From contig NZ_JBNPXV010000001.1 in NCBI RefSeq assembly GCF_050433125.1, positions 620,001-684,000 of the forward strand: 64,000 bases of DNA. The letters are read 5' to 3'. Positions 17,921 to 25,890 of this stretch are shown in pieces (position 1 is the first letter of the stretch; each line of letters begins with the position of its first letter). Source of the DNA: Roseimarinus sediminis (GTDB lineage Bacteria > Bacteroidota > Bacteroidia > Bacteroidales > Prolixibacteraceae). The position numbers were made by a program, and so were the translations under genes. The notes under the pieces are model-generated. The model saw only the letters and a program-made list of their open reading frames with translations, was not told where the DNA came from and did not search any database.

Positions 17921-19456
17921 TCAAGCACCTTTGTTACGGTATTTTTTCCGCCATAATAAATAACCGCTCAGCACCACAACTGCTCCACCAAGGCTAATCA
18001 GGGGCACAATAAGAATATAAAAATCACCCAGAAGGAAATTAAACAAACGTCCTGTGTGCATCTCGAGTGAGAAATTCCAAAGCGAAATGGTTGATTTGCG
18101 GATAATTTGCTCGTTCATGGGCGGCAGTTTGCTTTGATGATAAAGTGGAACAGCTCCCATGTTGTAATCGACCATGTAACGGTTTTGCTGTGAGTCAGTC
18201 AGCATGCCTGTAACCATGAACGTTCCGACCGGCCGTCCCGATGGTGCTCCCTGATAGGGTTTACCAGTTACAAAATCGAGCACCATTCCCGATGCCGGCT
18301 CCCACAGAAACAAACCACTGAACGAGCCGATCAGATAGGCTTTTTCGTAAGGTTCAAAAACGTTGATTCCCATCACACTTACCGGAGGTTGAAAACGCAG
18401 TTTTTCAGGTTTTCTATTCAGATCTTTTAAATAAAACATTCCTTCGGAGGTAGACAGCATCAGGCACTTGTTCGACTGATCGTAAACAAGGTCTCTCAAT
18501 TTATCGTACCAGGGATTGGGCTGATCGAGATGCGAATATTTTATGGGTTTAACTTCTGAGCGTGCAATGGCTATGAGCACCGGTGGACGCAGGAACATTC
18601 CTGTTAAATAGACGATGATCAACAGCCAGAAGGTCCATGCACCTATTTTATTGTGCCACTTCAGCGACCATTTATTCATTCTCGCAAGGCGAAGACTTTT
18701 CTTTCCCCTGCGTATTCTGGCAACGATCCAGTCGGGAAAGAAGAAATAAATGATGCCTGTGATCGAAAGGAAGATAGTGACCAGTCCGAGCGCATCGACT
18801 ACAAGCTGTCCGGGCAAGCCGAAGATTTCACCCGAATGAATCTGCCACATGGTTTCGAATAAACTGATTTTATTTTCAAAGCCTTCGGGTGCTTTCAATT
18901 CAATTTTTTCAAAGTGGCTTGCCGGCCCCTCCGATAAGCCCGTAAAAAGATAAGACCGATTGATGGCATAAATGGTATCGTTTAGCCATTCGATGCCGGT
19001 AAAGCGCTTCAGATCAACATCAAGTTCAAACTTTGTCCAGCTTTTCTGCTGATAGTCGTAAGCATAAAGTCCGAATTGGCTGGCAGCATACAAATGCCCA
19101 TCGGGACTTTTGAGTACATCGAAGGTTTTGCGATGATCGTTGCCTTCGGGATAGCCATGATTAAAAGGGCTAAAATTACTCAGCAGGGAATCGGCAAGCC
19201 AAATGCCAATGTTGCCATATACCAGGACACTATCGCTGCCAATGGTCACGTTCCCCTTTACTGCACTGTTGTTCCAGTTGCTGTAGGCATATTCATCGGG
19301 CAGCCATTTTCGGTTGATCTCCGCACCGGCAAAAAATTCACGGTGATTCATGATGATCCCTGTAATCCCAAAATAAAGCAGGAAGAAAGAAATGATCAGT
19401 CCGGGCCAGCGATGTAGTTTTTTATAGGTGCGTTCTCCTCTTTTTCTCTTATCCAT
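17921..19456 (-). CDS. PepSY-associated transmembrane protein
   Basis: A 511-residue inner-membrane protein. The N-terminal helix has the PepSY-TM pattern (KLHRWPGLIISFFLLYFGI then MNHREFF). More helices occur at about 215-245, 275-300 and 465-500. They carry conserved His residues at their ends (IHSGEIFG, KWHNKIGAW, EMHTGRLFN) that could ligate heme. Between the helices lie soluble stretches with propeller-like short repeats (GLYAYDYQQ, GLFLWEPASG). Family members include flavin or siderophore reductases and electron-transfer subunits. Its start overlaps the end of the Rrf2 gene by 8 bases. A membrane electron-transfer role with the ferredoxin downstream is inferred. Confidence 0.8.
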   Translation of the reverse strand: MDKRKRGERTYKKLHRWPGLIISFFLLYFGITGIIMNHREFFAGAEINRKWLPDEYAYSNWNNSAVKGNVTIGSDSVLVYGNIGIWLADSLLSNFSPFNHGYPEGNDHRKTFDVLKSPDGHLYAASQFGLYAYDYQQKSWTKFELDVDLKRFTGIEWLNDTIYAINRSYLFTGLSEGPASHFEKIELKAPEGFENKISLFETMWQIHSGEIFGLPGQLVVDALGLVTIFLSITGIIYFFFPDWIVARIRRGKKSLRLARMNKWSLKWHNKIGAWTFWLLIIVYLTGMFLRPPVLIAIARSEVKPIKYSHLDQPNPWYDKLRDLVYDQSNKCLMLSTSEGMFYLKDLNRKPEKLRFQPPVSVMGINVFEPYEKAYLIGSFSGLFLWEPASGMVLDFVTGKPYQGAPSGRPVGTFMVTGMLTDSQQNRYMVDYNMGAVPLYHQSKLPPMNEQIIRKSTISLWNFSLEMHTGRLFNFLLGDFYILIVPLISLGGAVVVLSGYLLWRKKYRNKGA

Positions 19457-19895
19457 TTTTCCCCAATAGATTCAAAACAGCTTCACCTCTGTTGATTTTT
19501 CTTGCCAGTGACTGAATACTTTCTGACAGGGCAATTTCCATATACCCATCACGAATTGCTGCATAGCGATGATGTAAAGGACAAGGTTGGGTGTCGCTGC
19601 ATTTTTGCAAACCGAATCCGCATCGATTAAAAACCGAGAGTCCTTCCATTGTATTGATCACCTGATAGAGACTAAGCTCGTCGGCCGTTTCATCGAAGAA
19701 GAAACCTCCTCCGCGACCCTTCAATGAAGCAAGCAGACCATGTTTGGTAAGGGTTTGCAGTATCTTGGCAGTAAACGCCGACGGAGCCTCAATTCCTTTG
19801 GCTACTTCAAGAACCCCCGGGCGATGACTGTTCCAGTTTTCAAGCTGGATCATCACCAGGGCTCTTATTGCATATTCAGTACTCTTTGCAAGCAT
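19449..19895 (-). CDS. Rrf2-family iron-sulfur transcriptional regulator (NsrR/IscR-like)
   Basis: A 148-residue regulator. Residues 1-80 form the winged helix (LAKSTEYAIRALVMI, SAFTAKILQTLTKHGLLAS, GRGGGFFF). Three Cys residues follow near residues 91-106 in the pattern C-x6-C-x5-C (RCGFGLQKC then SDTQPCPLH). This is the cluster-binding arrangement of NsrR and IscR, with one extra residue in the first gap. It is co-transcribed with ric (10 bp apart), which fits an NO-sensing repressor that controls this operon and perhaps the divergent norB. Assignment as NsrR and not another Rrf2 subtype rests on context. Confidence 0.88.
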   Translation of the reverse strand: MLAKSTEYAIRALVMIQLENWNSHRPGVLEVAKGIEAPSAFTAKILQTLTKHGLLASLKGRGGGFFFDETADELSLYQVINTMEGLSVFNRCGFGLQKCSDTQPCPLHHRYAAIRDGYMEIALSESIQSLARKINRGEAVLNLLGKNG

Positions 19896-19904
19896 ACGGA
19901 TCGT

Positions 19905-20624
19905 TTATTTTAGTTCCGACTCCAGAATGGCTGCTTTTTTAAACAACAGATTGTTTTCAAGGTGAATGTGTAGGTGCAAATCTTCCTCAAACTCCTGCAG
20001 GGTTTGAAAAGTAACCCGGTAGGTATTACATCCGTCGGACGGAACAGTATAATTATTGGTAAATTTAGCAATTAAGGCGAAACGATCACCTTCGGCCTTA
20101 TGTTCAGCTTCCATTTGTGCAATGGGTTCGAGTACGCTGTTTACACCAGCTTCCAGTTTAGCACCTTTTTTCTGCAACTGCACCAGTTGATTTACGAAGG
20201 GAAAGAGTACCAGTTCTTCCTTTTGCATGTGCATAGTTAAGTTTCCGGCTGTTTGCCCGAAAAGCTCCTGTACATCAAACAGCTCAGGATGATTGGCTCC
20301 ATGCGCTTCGCACAACTTTTGTAGTTTTGATTGCAGAAATGGGATGGTTTCACGTACATAACTATGGTGACGATCAACAATGAGTTCACAAAGCTTATCG
20401 AGTGCCATTTTTTCATACCATGCGGCTTCACGGTCGTTTTGCAGAAGGGTGCTTTCAACTTCAACGATTAACTCCCGTGGATCCAACTGAGCACGATCAC
20501 ATGCCTGGGCAATGCTTTGTCCTCCGCTGCAACAAAAGTCAATACCATATTTCTCAAAAATTCTGGCTGTTTTGAAATTGGCTCTTACAACTTCTCCTAC
20601 CGATGTATTAATTTGAATTTCCAT
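19905..20624 (-). CDS. ric: Iron-sulfur cluster repair di-iron protein (Ric/ScdA/YtfE)
   Basis: A 239-residue protein that helps repair iron-sulfur clusters damaged by NO or oxidants. The N-terminal ScdA_N domain has the paired Cys motif YGIDFCCSGG near residues 26-35. The C-terminal hemerythrin-like domain supplies di-iron ligands in KLCELIVDRHHSYV, GANHPELF, MHMQKEELVLFPF, QMEAEHKAEG and LHLHIHLENNLLF. The length and order fit the family. It is the first gene of the operon and diverges from norB across 132 bp that hold two -7 boxes and an inverted repeat. Confidence 0.96.
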   Translation of the reverse strand: MEIQINTSVGEVVRANFKTARIFEKYGIDFCCSGGQSIAQACDRAQLDPRELIVEVESTLLQNDREAAWYEKMALDKLCELIVDRHHSYVRETIPFLQSKLQKLCEAHGANHPELFDVQELFGQTAGNLTMHMQKEELVLFPFVNQLVQLQKKGAKLEAGVNSVLEPIAQMEAEHKAEGDRFALIAKFTNNYTVPSDGCNTYRVTFQTLQEFEEDLHLHIHLENNLLFKKAAILESELK

Positions 20625-20651
20625 TTTATTTAACTTTTATGTTTTTCGACA

Positions 20652-20659
20652 CAAAGATA
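20652..20659 (-). promoter_or_regulatory. -7 box of the ric operon promoter
   Basis: On the minus strand the sequence reads TATCTTTG, an exact match to TAnnTTTG. It lies 28 bases upstream of the ric start codon. No clear -33 element is seen, so activation is possible. Confidence 0.65.
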
Positions 20660-20672
20660 GAAAAAAAACATC

Positions 20673-20692
20673 AAAGGATAACAGGGTCCTTT
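20673..20692. promoter_or_regulatory. Inverted repeat between ric and norB, candidate regulator site
   Basis: AAAGGA and TCCTTT face each other across eight bases, between the two divergent -7 boxes and in the position where -33 elements or regulator sites would be. The stem is short, so this is a weak call. Candidate binders are the Rrf2 protein of the operon or a CRP/FNR-type regulator encoded elsewhere. Confidence 0.35.
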
Positions 20693-20703
20693 TATAGTTT
20701 TTA

Positions 20704-20711
20704 TATATTTG
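20704..20711 (+). promoter_or_regulatory. -7 box of the norB promoter
   Basis: TATATTTG matches TAnnTTTG exactly and lies 45 bases before the ATG at 20757. It excludes a TTG start at 20709, which lies inside the promoter box. Confidence 0.65.
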
Positions 20712-20756
20712 TCTAAAGTTTTTAAAAGACATACAAATCCTAAAAAATTTAAATCA

Positions 20757-23003
20757 ATGAAAACCAGAACTCTATGGACAAGTTTTATACTTGTGATGGT
20801 TGTATCGTTTGGAATTTTGGGTTATTACGGTATTGAAATCTACCGCAAAGCACCACCGATACCCGAGAAAGTGATCACCACCAATGGTGAAGTAATTATG
20901 ACAGCAGCCCAGATTAAAGATGGTCAGAATGTATGGCAATCGATGGGTGGTCAGGAGGTAGGAACGATATGGGGTCACGGAGCTTATCAGGCACCCGACT
21001 GGACGGCCGACTGGCTGCACCGTGAAGCGATTTACATGCTGAATGAAATGGCAGAGGGAGAATACGGAAAATCGTACGATGCCATTTCGGAAGAGCAAAG
21101 GGCTTTACTGGAAATGCGATTACAACGTGAAATGCGGGCCAACACTTACGATGAAACAACAAAATCGATTACCATTTCGCCCTTACGCGCAAAAGCATTC
21201 GATGCAATTAGCGCGCATTACAGTGGCTTGTTTATGGATGATCCCAACATGCATGAGTTGAGGGAAGCCTATGCAATTCCAGCAAACAGCATCAAGGATG
21301 CTGACAGGATGCAGCTGATGAATTCCTTCTTCTTTTGGGCAACATGGTCAACAGTTACCGAGCGACCAGGAGAGGAGATCACCTACACCAACAACTGGCC
21401 GCCAGAGAAATTGGTTGGTAATGAACCAACCGGGACTCTTCTCATATGGACCGGCTTCAGTGTGATTATTTTGCTTGCCGGCATTGGTCTGATGTCATGG
21501 TATTATGCTACACGTCGTGATGACGAAGAGAACGAAGAAGCACCTTCGGTCAATCCCATATCGGGTGCAGCCCTGACTCCGTCGATGAAAGCTACCTTAA
21601 AGTATTTCTGGATTGTGACTGCACTCATTTTAGTTCAAATACTAATGGGGGTGATTACTGCGCATTATGGAGTTGAGGGGCTTGGTTTTTATGGCCTGCC
21701 ATTGGCCGAGGTACTTCCTTATTCTGTTTCACGCACCTGGCATATTCAGCTGGCTATCTTCTGGATTGCCACATCATGGCTGGCAACCGGATTATTTCTT
21801 GCACCTGCCATTTCGGGGAAAGAGCCCAAATTCCAAAAGCTGGGGGTGAATGTACTTTTCTTTGCCTTGCTTGTAATTGTTGTTGGATCTCTTGCCGGTC
21901 AGTGGATGGGTGTAATGCAAAAACTTGGGCTGGTCGAAAACTTCTGGTTTGGTCATCAGGGATATGAATATGTCGATTTAGGCCGCTTCTGGCAAATCTT
22001 CCTGTTTGCCGGTCTTTTTATATGGCTGTTCCTGATGGGGCGTGCAATATGGCCGGCACTCAAAGACAAGCAATCGGGCAACAGGCATCTTTTAATTATG
22101 TTCCTCATTGCCTCGATAGCCATTGCCTCTTTTTACGGAGCAGGATTGATGTGGGGAAGACAAACCCATCTTGCCATCGCTGAATACTGGCGCTGGTGGG
22201 TCGTTCATTTGTGGGTTGAAGGATTTTTTGAAGTTTTTGCCACGGTAGCCATTGCCTTCTTGTTTGTAAGGATGCAATTGATAAGAGCTGGAATTGCTAC
22301 GACTTCGGTGTTATTTGCAACGGTCATCTTCCTGTCAGGCGGAATTTTGGGTACTTTCCATCACCTTTATTTTACCGGTACCCCAACAGCAGTTCTTGCA
22401 CTGGGTGCATCGTTCAGCGCACTCGAAGTGGTACCCCTTGTTCTAATGGGTTTTGAAGCTTATCACAACCTAAATTTGAGTAGAAGCAGGGATTGGGTAA
22501 AAGCTTATAAATGGCCCATCTACTTCTTTGTTGCAGTTGCTTTCTGGAATTTCCTCGGAGCCGGTATTTTTGGCTTCCTGATTAATCCGCCCATTGCACT
22601 TTATTACATGCAAGGATTGAATACCACACCGGTTCACGGGCATACAGCACTTTTTGGTGTTTATGGAATGCTCGGCATCGGTTTGATGCTTTTTGTTTTA
22701 CGCGATATGGATATCAAATCGGTTTGGAATGAAAAATGGATCAAATTTGCTTTCTGGTCTTTGAATATCGGACTGACATTGATGGTGCTGCTCAGCGTAC
22801 TCCCCGTTGGCTTACTTCAAACAATAGCCAGTGTTAAGCATGGTTTATGGTATGCACGTTCGGCTGAATTCCTGCAATCGGAACCGCTGGAAACACTTCG
22901 TTGGTTAAGGGCCATTGGAGATACCATTTTTGCGTTGGGTGCAGTTGCTTTGGCTTGGTTTGTATTTGGTTTAAAAACAGGCTGGTCGCTTAAAAAGAAA
23001 TAA
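20757..23003 (+). CDS. norB: Quinol-dependent nitric oxide reductase (qNOR)
   Basis: A 748-residue heme-copper-family enzyme that reduces two NO to N2O with electrons from quinol. The start at 20757 is preferred because the upstream TTG lies in the promoter. The N-terminal helix is followed by a periplasmic cytochrome-c-like domain without a CxxCH heme motif, as is typical for qNOR (GQNVWQSMGGQEVGTIWGHG). About 13 helices follow. Heme and iron ligands are in RTWHIQLAIFW, VVHLWVEGFFEVFATVAIAF, FHHLYFTGTP and HGHTALFGVYG. The Glu residues in WVEGFFE fit the Fe(B)/proton site. It is divergent from ric and the Rrf2 operon, which supports NO detoxification as the shared role. A terminator follows. 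Confidence 0.97.
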   Translation: MKTRTLWTSFILVMVVSFGILGYYGIEIYRKAPPIPEKVITTNGEVIMTAAQIKDGQNVWQSMGGQEVGTIWGHGAYQAPDWTADWLHREAIYMLNEMAEGEYGKSYDAISEEQRALLEMRLQREMRANTYDETTKSITISPLRAKAFDAISAHYSGLFMDDPNMHELREAYAIPANSIKDADRMQLMNSFFFWATWSTVTERPGEEITYTNNWPPEKLVGNEPTGTLLIWTGFSVIILLAGIGLMSWYYATRRDDEENEEAPSVNPISGAALTPSMKATLKYFWIVTALILVQILMGVITAHYGVEGLGFYGLPLAEVLPYSVSRTWHIQLAIFWIATSWLATGLFLAPAISGKEPKFQKLGVNVLFFALLVIVVGSLAGQWMGVMQKLGLVENFWFGHQGYEYVDLGRFWQIFLFAGLFIWLFLMGRAIWPALKDKQSGNRHLLIMFLIASIAIASFYGAGLMWGRQTHLAIAEYWRWWVVHLWVEGFFEVFATVAIAFLFVRMQLIRAGIATTSVLFATVIFLSGGILGTFHHLYFTGTPTAVLALGASFSALEVVPLVLMGFEAYHNLNLSRSRDWVKAYKWPIYFFVAVAFWNFLGAGIFGFLINPPIALYYMQGLNTTPVHGHTALFGVYGMLGIGLMLFVLRDMDIKSVWNEKWIKFAFWSLNIGLTLMVLLSVLPVGLLQTIASVKHGLWYARSAEFLQSEPLETLRWLRAIGDTIFALGAVALAWFVFGLKTGWSLKKK

Positions 23004-23030
23004 GAAATTTTCAGTTACATCTTAACAACA

Positions 23031-23066
23031 AAAGGAGAGCAGCCGATGGTTTGCTCTCCTTTTTTA
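23031..23066 (+). terminator. Terminator after norB
   Basis: An 11-bp stem (AAAGGAGAGCA with TGCTCTCCTTT) followed by a run of T. Confidence 0.92.
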
Positions 23067-23339
23067 TTCGGTAGCTTTTAAGTAGAAGTTCCACCTTGTT
23101 GAATCGTTTGATTTCAATGATCAGGCAAAGCGTCAATCGAAGTTATGTAAACGCCATTCAGATTCCCAGGGTTCTGTGCAATACACTGGTATATCCATTG
23201 CCAAAAAGCCATAATGCCAGTCGGCTTGCCAATTTGAAGTACATATTGTCTGTGTCGTTTTACTACAACAGCCAGATTTGGCACCGAACAAGTTGATTCT
23301 TACGAATCACCAACAGTAATGAAAGTGGATCAGAATTTC
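23067..23339. other. Intergenic stretch without a recognisable gene
   Basis: A 66-codon open frame on the plus strand (23096-23296) has no domain, signal or promoter and its composition is not coding-like. Nothing else is seen between the two terminators. Confidence 0.6.
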
Positions 23340-23376
23340 AGAAAACAAAAAGAGGCAGCCATGAATGACTGCCTCT
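23340..23376 (-). terminator. Terminator after the TPR/OmpA-like lipoprotein gene
   Basis: A perfect 8-bp stem (AGAGGCAG with CTGCCTCT) followed on the minus strand by TTTTTGTTTTC. Confidence 0.88.
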
Positions 23377-23398
23377 AATATTTTTGTTGAATTAATAT

Positions 23399-25150
23399 TT
23401 AGTCAACAATGGCTTTAAAACCAGGGTTTTCAAAATATTTGGCAAATTCGAGGTCTGTTTTAGCTTTTGCTTTCAGCGATGGATCTTTGCTGATTGCAGC
23501 GCCAAGGCTTTCAGTCATTAAGTTTTCTTTTGCTGTACGTGCAGCAACAACTGCCTTTAGGTAGTCAACCATGGCATCGTCCGACTCATTGGCTTCAAGC
23601 TTTTTCAAAGCACCGTTGTTATCACCAGCCAGAATGCTTGCCAGTGCAGAGTTAGGACGTACACACTCACCAAAATATTTCACAGCCTTGTCGTATTCGG
23701 CACGGGTAATGCTAACAATTCCCATGTTGTAGTCGACCTGTGGACCAACTCCGGTGGCAGCAGAGAAAAGTTCTTTGGCTTTGTTGATATCGCCATTTTT
23801 CAGTGCAATAACTCCCAGGTTGTTCTGAACTACAGGGTTATTTTGATCGAGTTGATCGGCTTTTGCAAAGCTGCCTGCAGCTGCGGTGAAATCGCCTTCG
23901 AGCACTTGAACCATGCCAACGTTGTTATAGCCTCTCCAGTCGTTTTCGAATTGACGGGTAAAAGCATTGTAGAAGGCTTTTTTCTTGCTTAAATCATCGG
24001 TTAAGGTAGCAGCATAGAGCAACTCTGCCTGGTTTAATGAAGCAGGATCGTTGCTGGCAGCAGCAAGCAATTCTTCATCAGTTTTACCAATCAGGTCAAC
24101 CGATGCCAGGAATTTTGAACGACGAAGTTCGGGCAGAATTTCATCGGCCACATCAGTAAAGGCTTCTGAAAGGTTGCGAATTTCTTTTTCACGTACTTCA
24201 GGATCGCTGTACATCGAAAGTACACGAAGAATCAGTTCTTTGTCCTGGATTGATGATTTCTCCATCAACTCACGGAATCCTTCCCAGTCTTCGGCTGTGT
24301 AACGGGTTTTAAGATCCATGTCGATACCTGCTTTCTTCAATTCTTTCTGAAGATACTCAGCAGCTGAGCTTTCGCGACGTTTCGAAAGATCTTCATTCCA
24401 GTCGAGTTTACCGTCGGGTGAAGCATAGGCAGAAACTTCAAGACCTTTAAGATCTTTGCGTTCGGCTTCGTTGGCATCTTTGGTATATGCTTTGAAAGCA
24501 TTCACATCTTCGGCTTTTAATTCTTCCCCACGTACGTAGGAGCTGTTGATCAGGTAGTGGATGTCAGCCATCATTTCATCAGGAACTACACGTTGGAAAG
24601 CATCAATGGCCGGGTCGTATTTACCGGATTTGTTTTCCTCTTTTTGAGTACCTACAACAGGCATACCCACTTTCTGAACCAGTTCAGACGTAGCGATTAC
24701 ACCATCGGCAATTTTTACCGGGTCGAAATCGAGTGCTGTAGCTCCCTTTTGTGCTACCATGCGTACTTTTAATTCTGACATTCTCATGGCATCTTCGTAT
24801 GGAACAGCTCCTTCCACCTTGAAATTACCACCTTCGTCAAAAGTAATTACTGCATTGTTGGCAGTTACACTTTCTCCCTGCAGTTTAATCTCGGGATAAG
24901 CAATCTCACCACCGTCATACTCTACAACCGGTGTAACGGTTAATGTAGCTTTCTTTACAAAATACTTCTCGGGTATTTGTCCTTCAACGCTTACTTTTAC
25001 CTGGCCGGCATGGCTCTCCAGTACCTCAGGAGTTACATCCCATTTAATCTGATCAGCATCTTTTTTCATTTTTTTAATGCTGGCACAACTACTAAGCAGC
25101 AGTGTAACAGAAGCGAACAGAACGAGAACTTTTAAATTGAATTTTTTCAT
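23399..25150 (-). CDS. TPR/OmpA-like outer-membrane lipoprotein
   Basis: A 583-residue lipoprotein. The start at 25150 (MKKFNLKVLVL) is preferred over a GTG nine bases upstream. The lipobox is LLSSC. Residues 40-150 look like beta-rich segments (VKVSVEGQIPEKYF). Residues 230-290 contain an OmpA-like peptidoglycan-binding signature (LKGLEVSAYASPDGKLDWN, then LSKRRESSAAEYLQKELKKA). The C-terminal half has TPR-type helices (GYNNVGMVQVLEGDFTAAAG, PVVQNNLGVIALKNGDINKA). Such TPR-OmpA lipoproteins tether the outer membrane to peptidoglycan or help secretion complexes. It stands alone with a strong promoter and terminator, which fits a constitutively expressed envelope protein. The exact role is unknown. 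Confidence 0.85.
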   Translation of the reverse strand: MKKFNLKVLVLFASVTLLLSSCASIKKMKKDADQIKWDVTPEVLESHAGQVKVSVEGQIPEKYFVKKATLTVTPVVEYDGGEIAYPEIKLQGESVTANNAVITFDEGGNFKVEGAVPYEDAMRMSELKVRMVAQKGATALDFDPVKIADGVIATSELVQKVGMPVVGTQKEENKSGKYDPAIDAFQRVVPDEMMADIHYLINSSYVRGEELKAEDVNAFKAYTKDANEAERKDLKGLEVSAYASPDGKLDWNEDLSKRRESSAAEYLQKELKKAGIDMDLKTRYTAEDWEGFRELMEKSSIQDKELILRVLSMYSDPEVREKEIRNLSEAFTDVADEILPELRRSKFLASVDLIGKTDEELLAAASNDPASLNQAELLYAATLTDDLSKKKAFYNAFTRQFENDWRGYNNVGMVQVLEGDFTAAAGSFAKADQLDQNNPVVQNNLGVIALKNGDINKAKELFSAATGVGPQVDYNMGIVSITRAEYDKAVKYFGECVRPNSALASILAGDNNGALKKLEANESDDAMVDYLKAVVAARTAKENLMTESLGAAISKDPSLKAKAKTDLEFAKYFENPGFKAIVD

Positions 25151-25196
25151 GATGGACACATTATTTTATTTTATAAACATATTTTCACTATTAATA

Positions 25197-25204
25197 CAAA
25201 AATA
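25197..25204 (-). promoter_or_regulatory. -7 box upstream of the TPR/OmpA-like lipoprotein gene
   Basis: The minus strand reads TATTTTTG, matching TAnnTTTG, 47 bases upstream of the chosen ATG. Confidence 0.5.
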
Positions 25205-25245
25205 AGAATGTTTTTCTAACCAGAAAGCCAATATACAAAATTTTA

Positions 25246-25875
25246 TCATAATATAATCCTTGTAATTCCAACATCATAGCTCTTTTCAAGGATAATTTTG
25301 CATAATTTTTCATAGTCGCTTTTACGCTTTACAAAATCGATATTGTTCACATCGATGACAACAACCGGAAATTCGTTTTGCTGTTTGAAATAGTTAAAAT
25401 AAGCCTTGCTTATGTTATTCAAATATTCATTTTCAATATTTTGTTCATATGAGCGGCCTCTTTTTTTAATCTGCTGCTGTAACTGTGGAGTATCTTTGTA
25501 TAAAAATACGTACAAATCGGGACGTGGCAGACGCGAGTAAATAATATCGAAAAATTTCCGGTAGAGGTTGTATTCATCGGTGCTCAGGGTTACGCTGGCA
25601 AAGATGAGCGATTTCATAAAGTAATAATCGGCAACTGCAAAACTTTTAAACAAATCACGATTTTGTAATTCGCTCATTAACTGAGAGTAGCGCTCGGCCA
25701 TAAACGACATCTCGAGCGTGAAGGCATAGGCTTTCGGATCGGTGTAAAATTTATCGAGAAAGGGATTATCGGCAAATGCTTCCCCAACAAACTGTGCATT
25801 GTAGTCGTTACCAATCATTTTTGACAGGGTCGTTTTTCCTACACCAATGTTCCCTTCTATTACTAAAAAGTTCAT
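25246..25875 (-). CDS. Deoxynucleoside kinase
   Basis: A 209-residue kinase that phosphorylates deoxynucleosides in the salvage pathway. The P-loop EGNIGVGKTTLSKMIG lies at residues 7-22. The substrate-binding segment with the typical aromatic and acidic residues is AFADNPFLDKFY. A PRPDLYVFLYKDTPQ stretch and the LID-like QQQIKKRGRSYEQNIENEYL follow, as in the dNK/dCK/dGK family. The base specificity cannot be read from the sequence. It lies 15 bp downstream of the prolyl oligopeptidase gene on the same strand, so the two may be co-transcribed without a functional link. Confidence 0.93.
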   Translation of the reverse strand: MNFLVIEGNIGVGKTTLSKMIGNDYNAQFVGEAFADNPFLDKFYTDPKAYAFTLEMSFMAERYSQLMSELQNRDLFKSFAVADYYFMKSLIFASVTLSTDEYNLYRKFFDIIYSRLPRPDLYVFLYKDTPQLQQQIKKRGRSYEQNIENEYLNNISKAYFNYFKQQNEFPVVVIDVNNIDFVKRKSDYEKLCKIILEKSYDVGITRIIL

Positions 25876-25890
25876 TTTGAAAAAAGAAAT

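Noticed and set aside
20709..20756. Upstream TTG start for norB
   Set aside because: It lies inside the -7 box TATATTTG. The ATG at 20757 directly precedes the first helix.
23096..23296. A 66-codon gene between norB and the TPR/OmpA-like lipoprotein gene
   Set aside because: No domain, no signal, no promoter, and unusual composition between two terminators.
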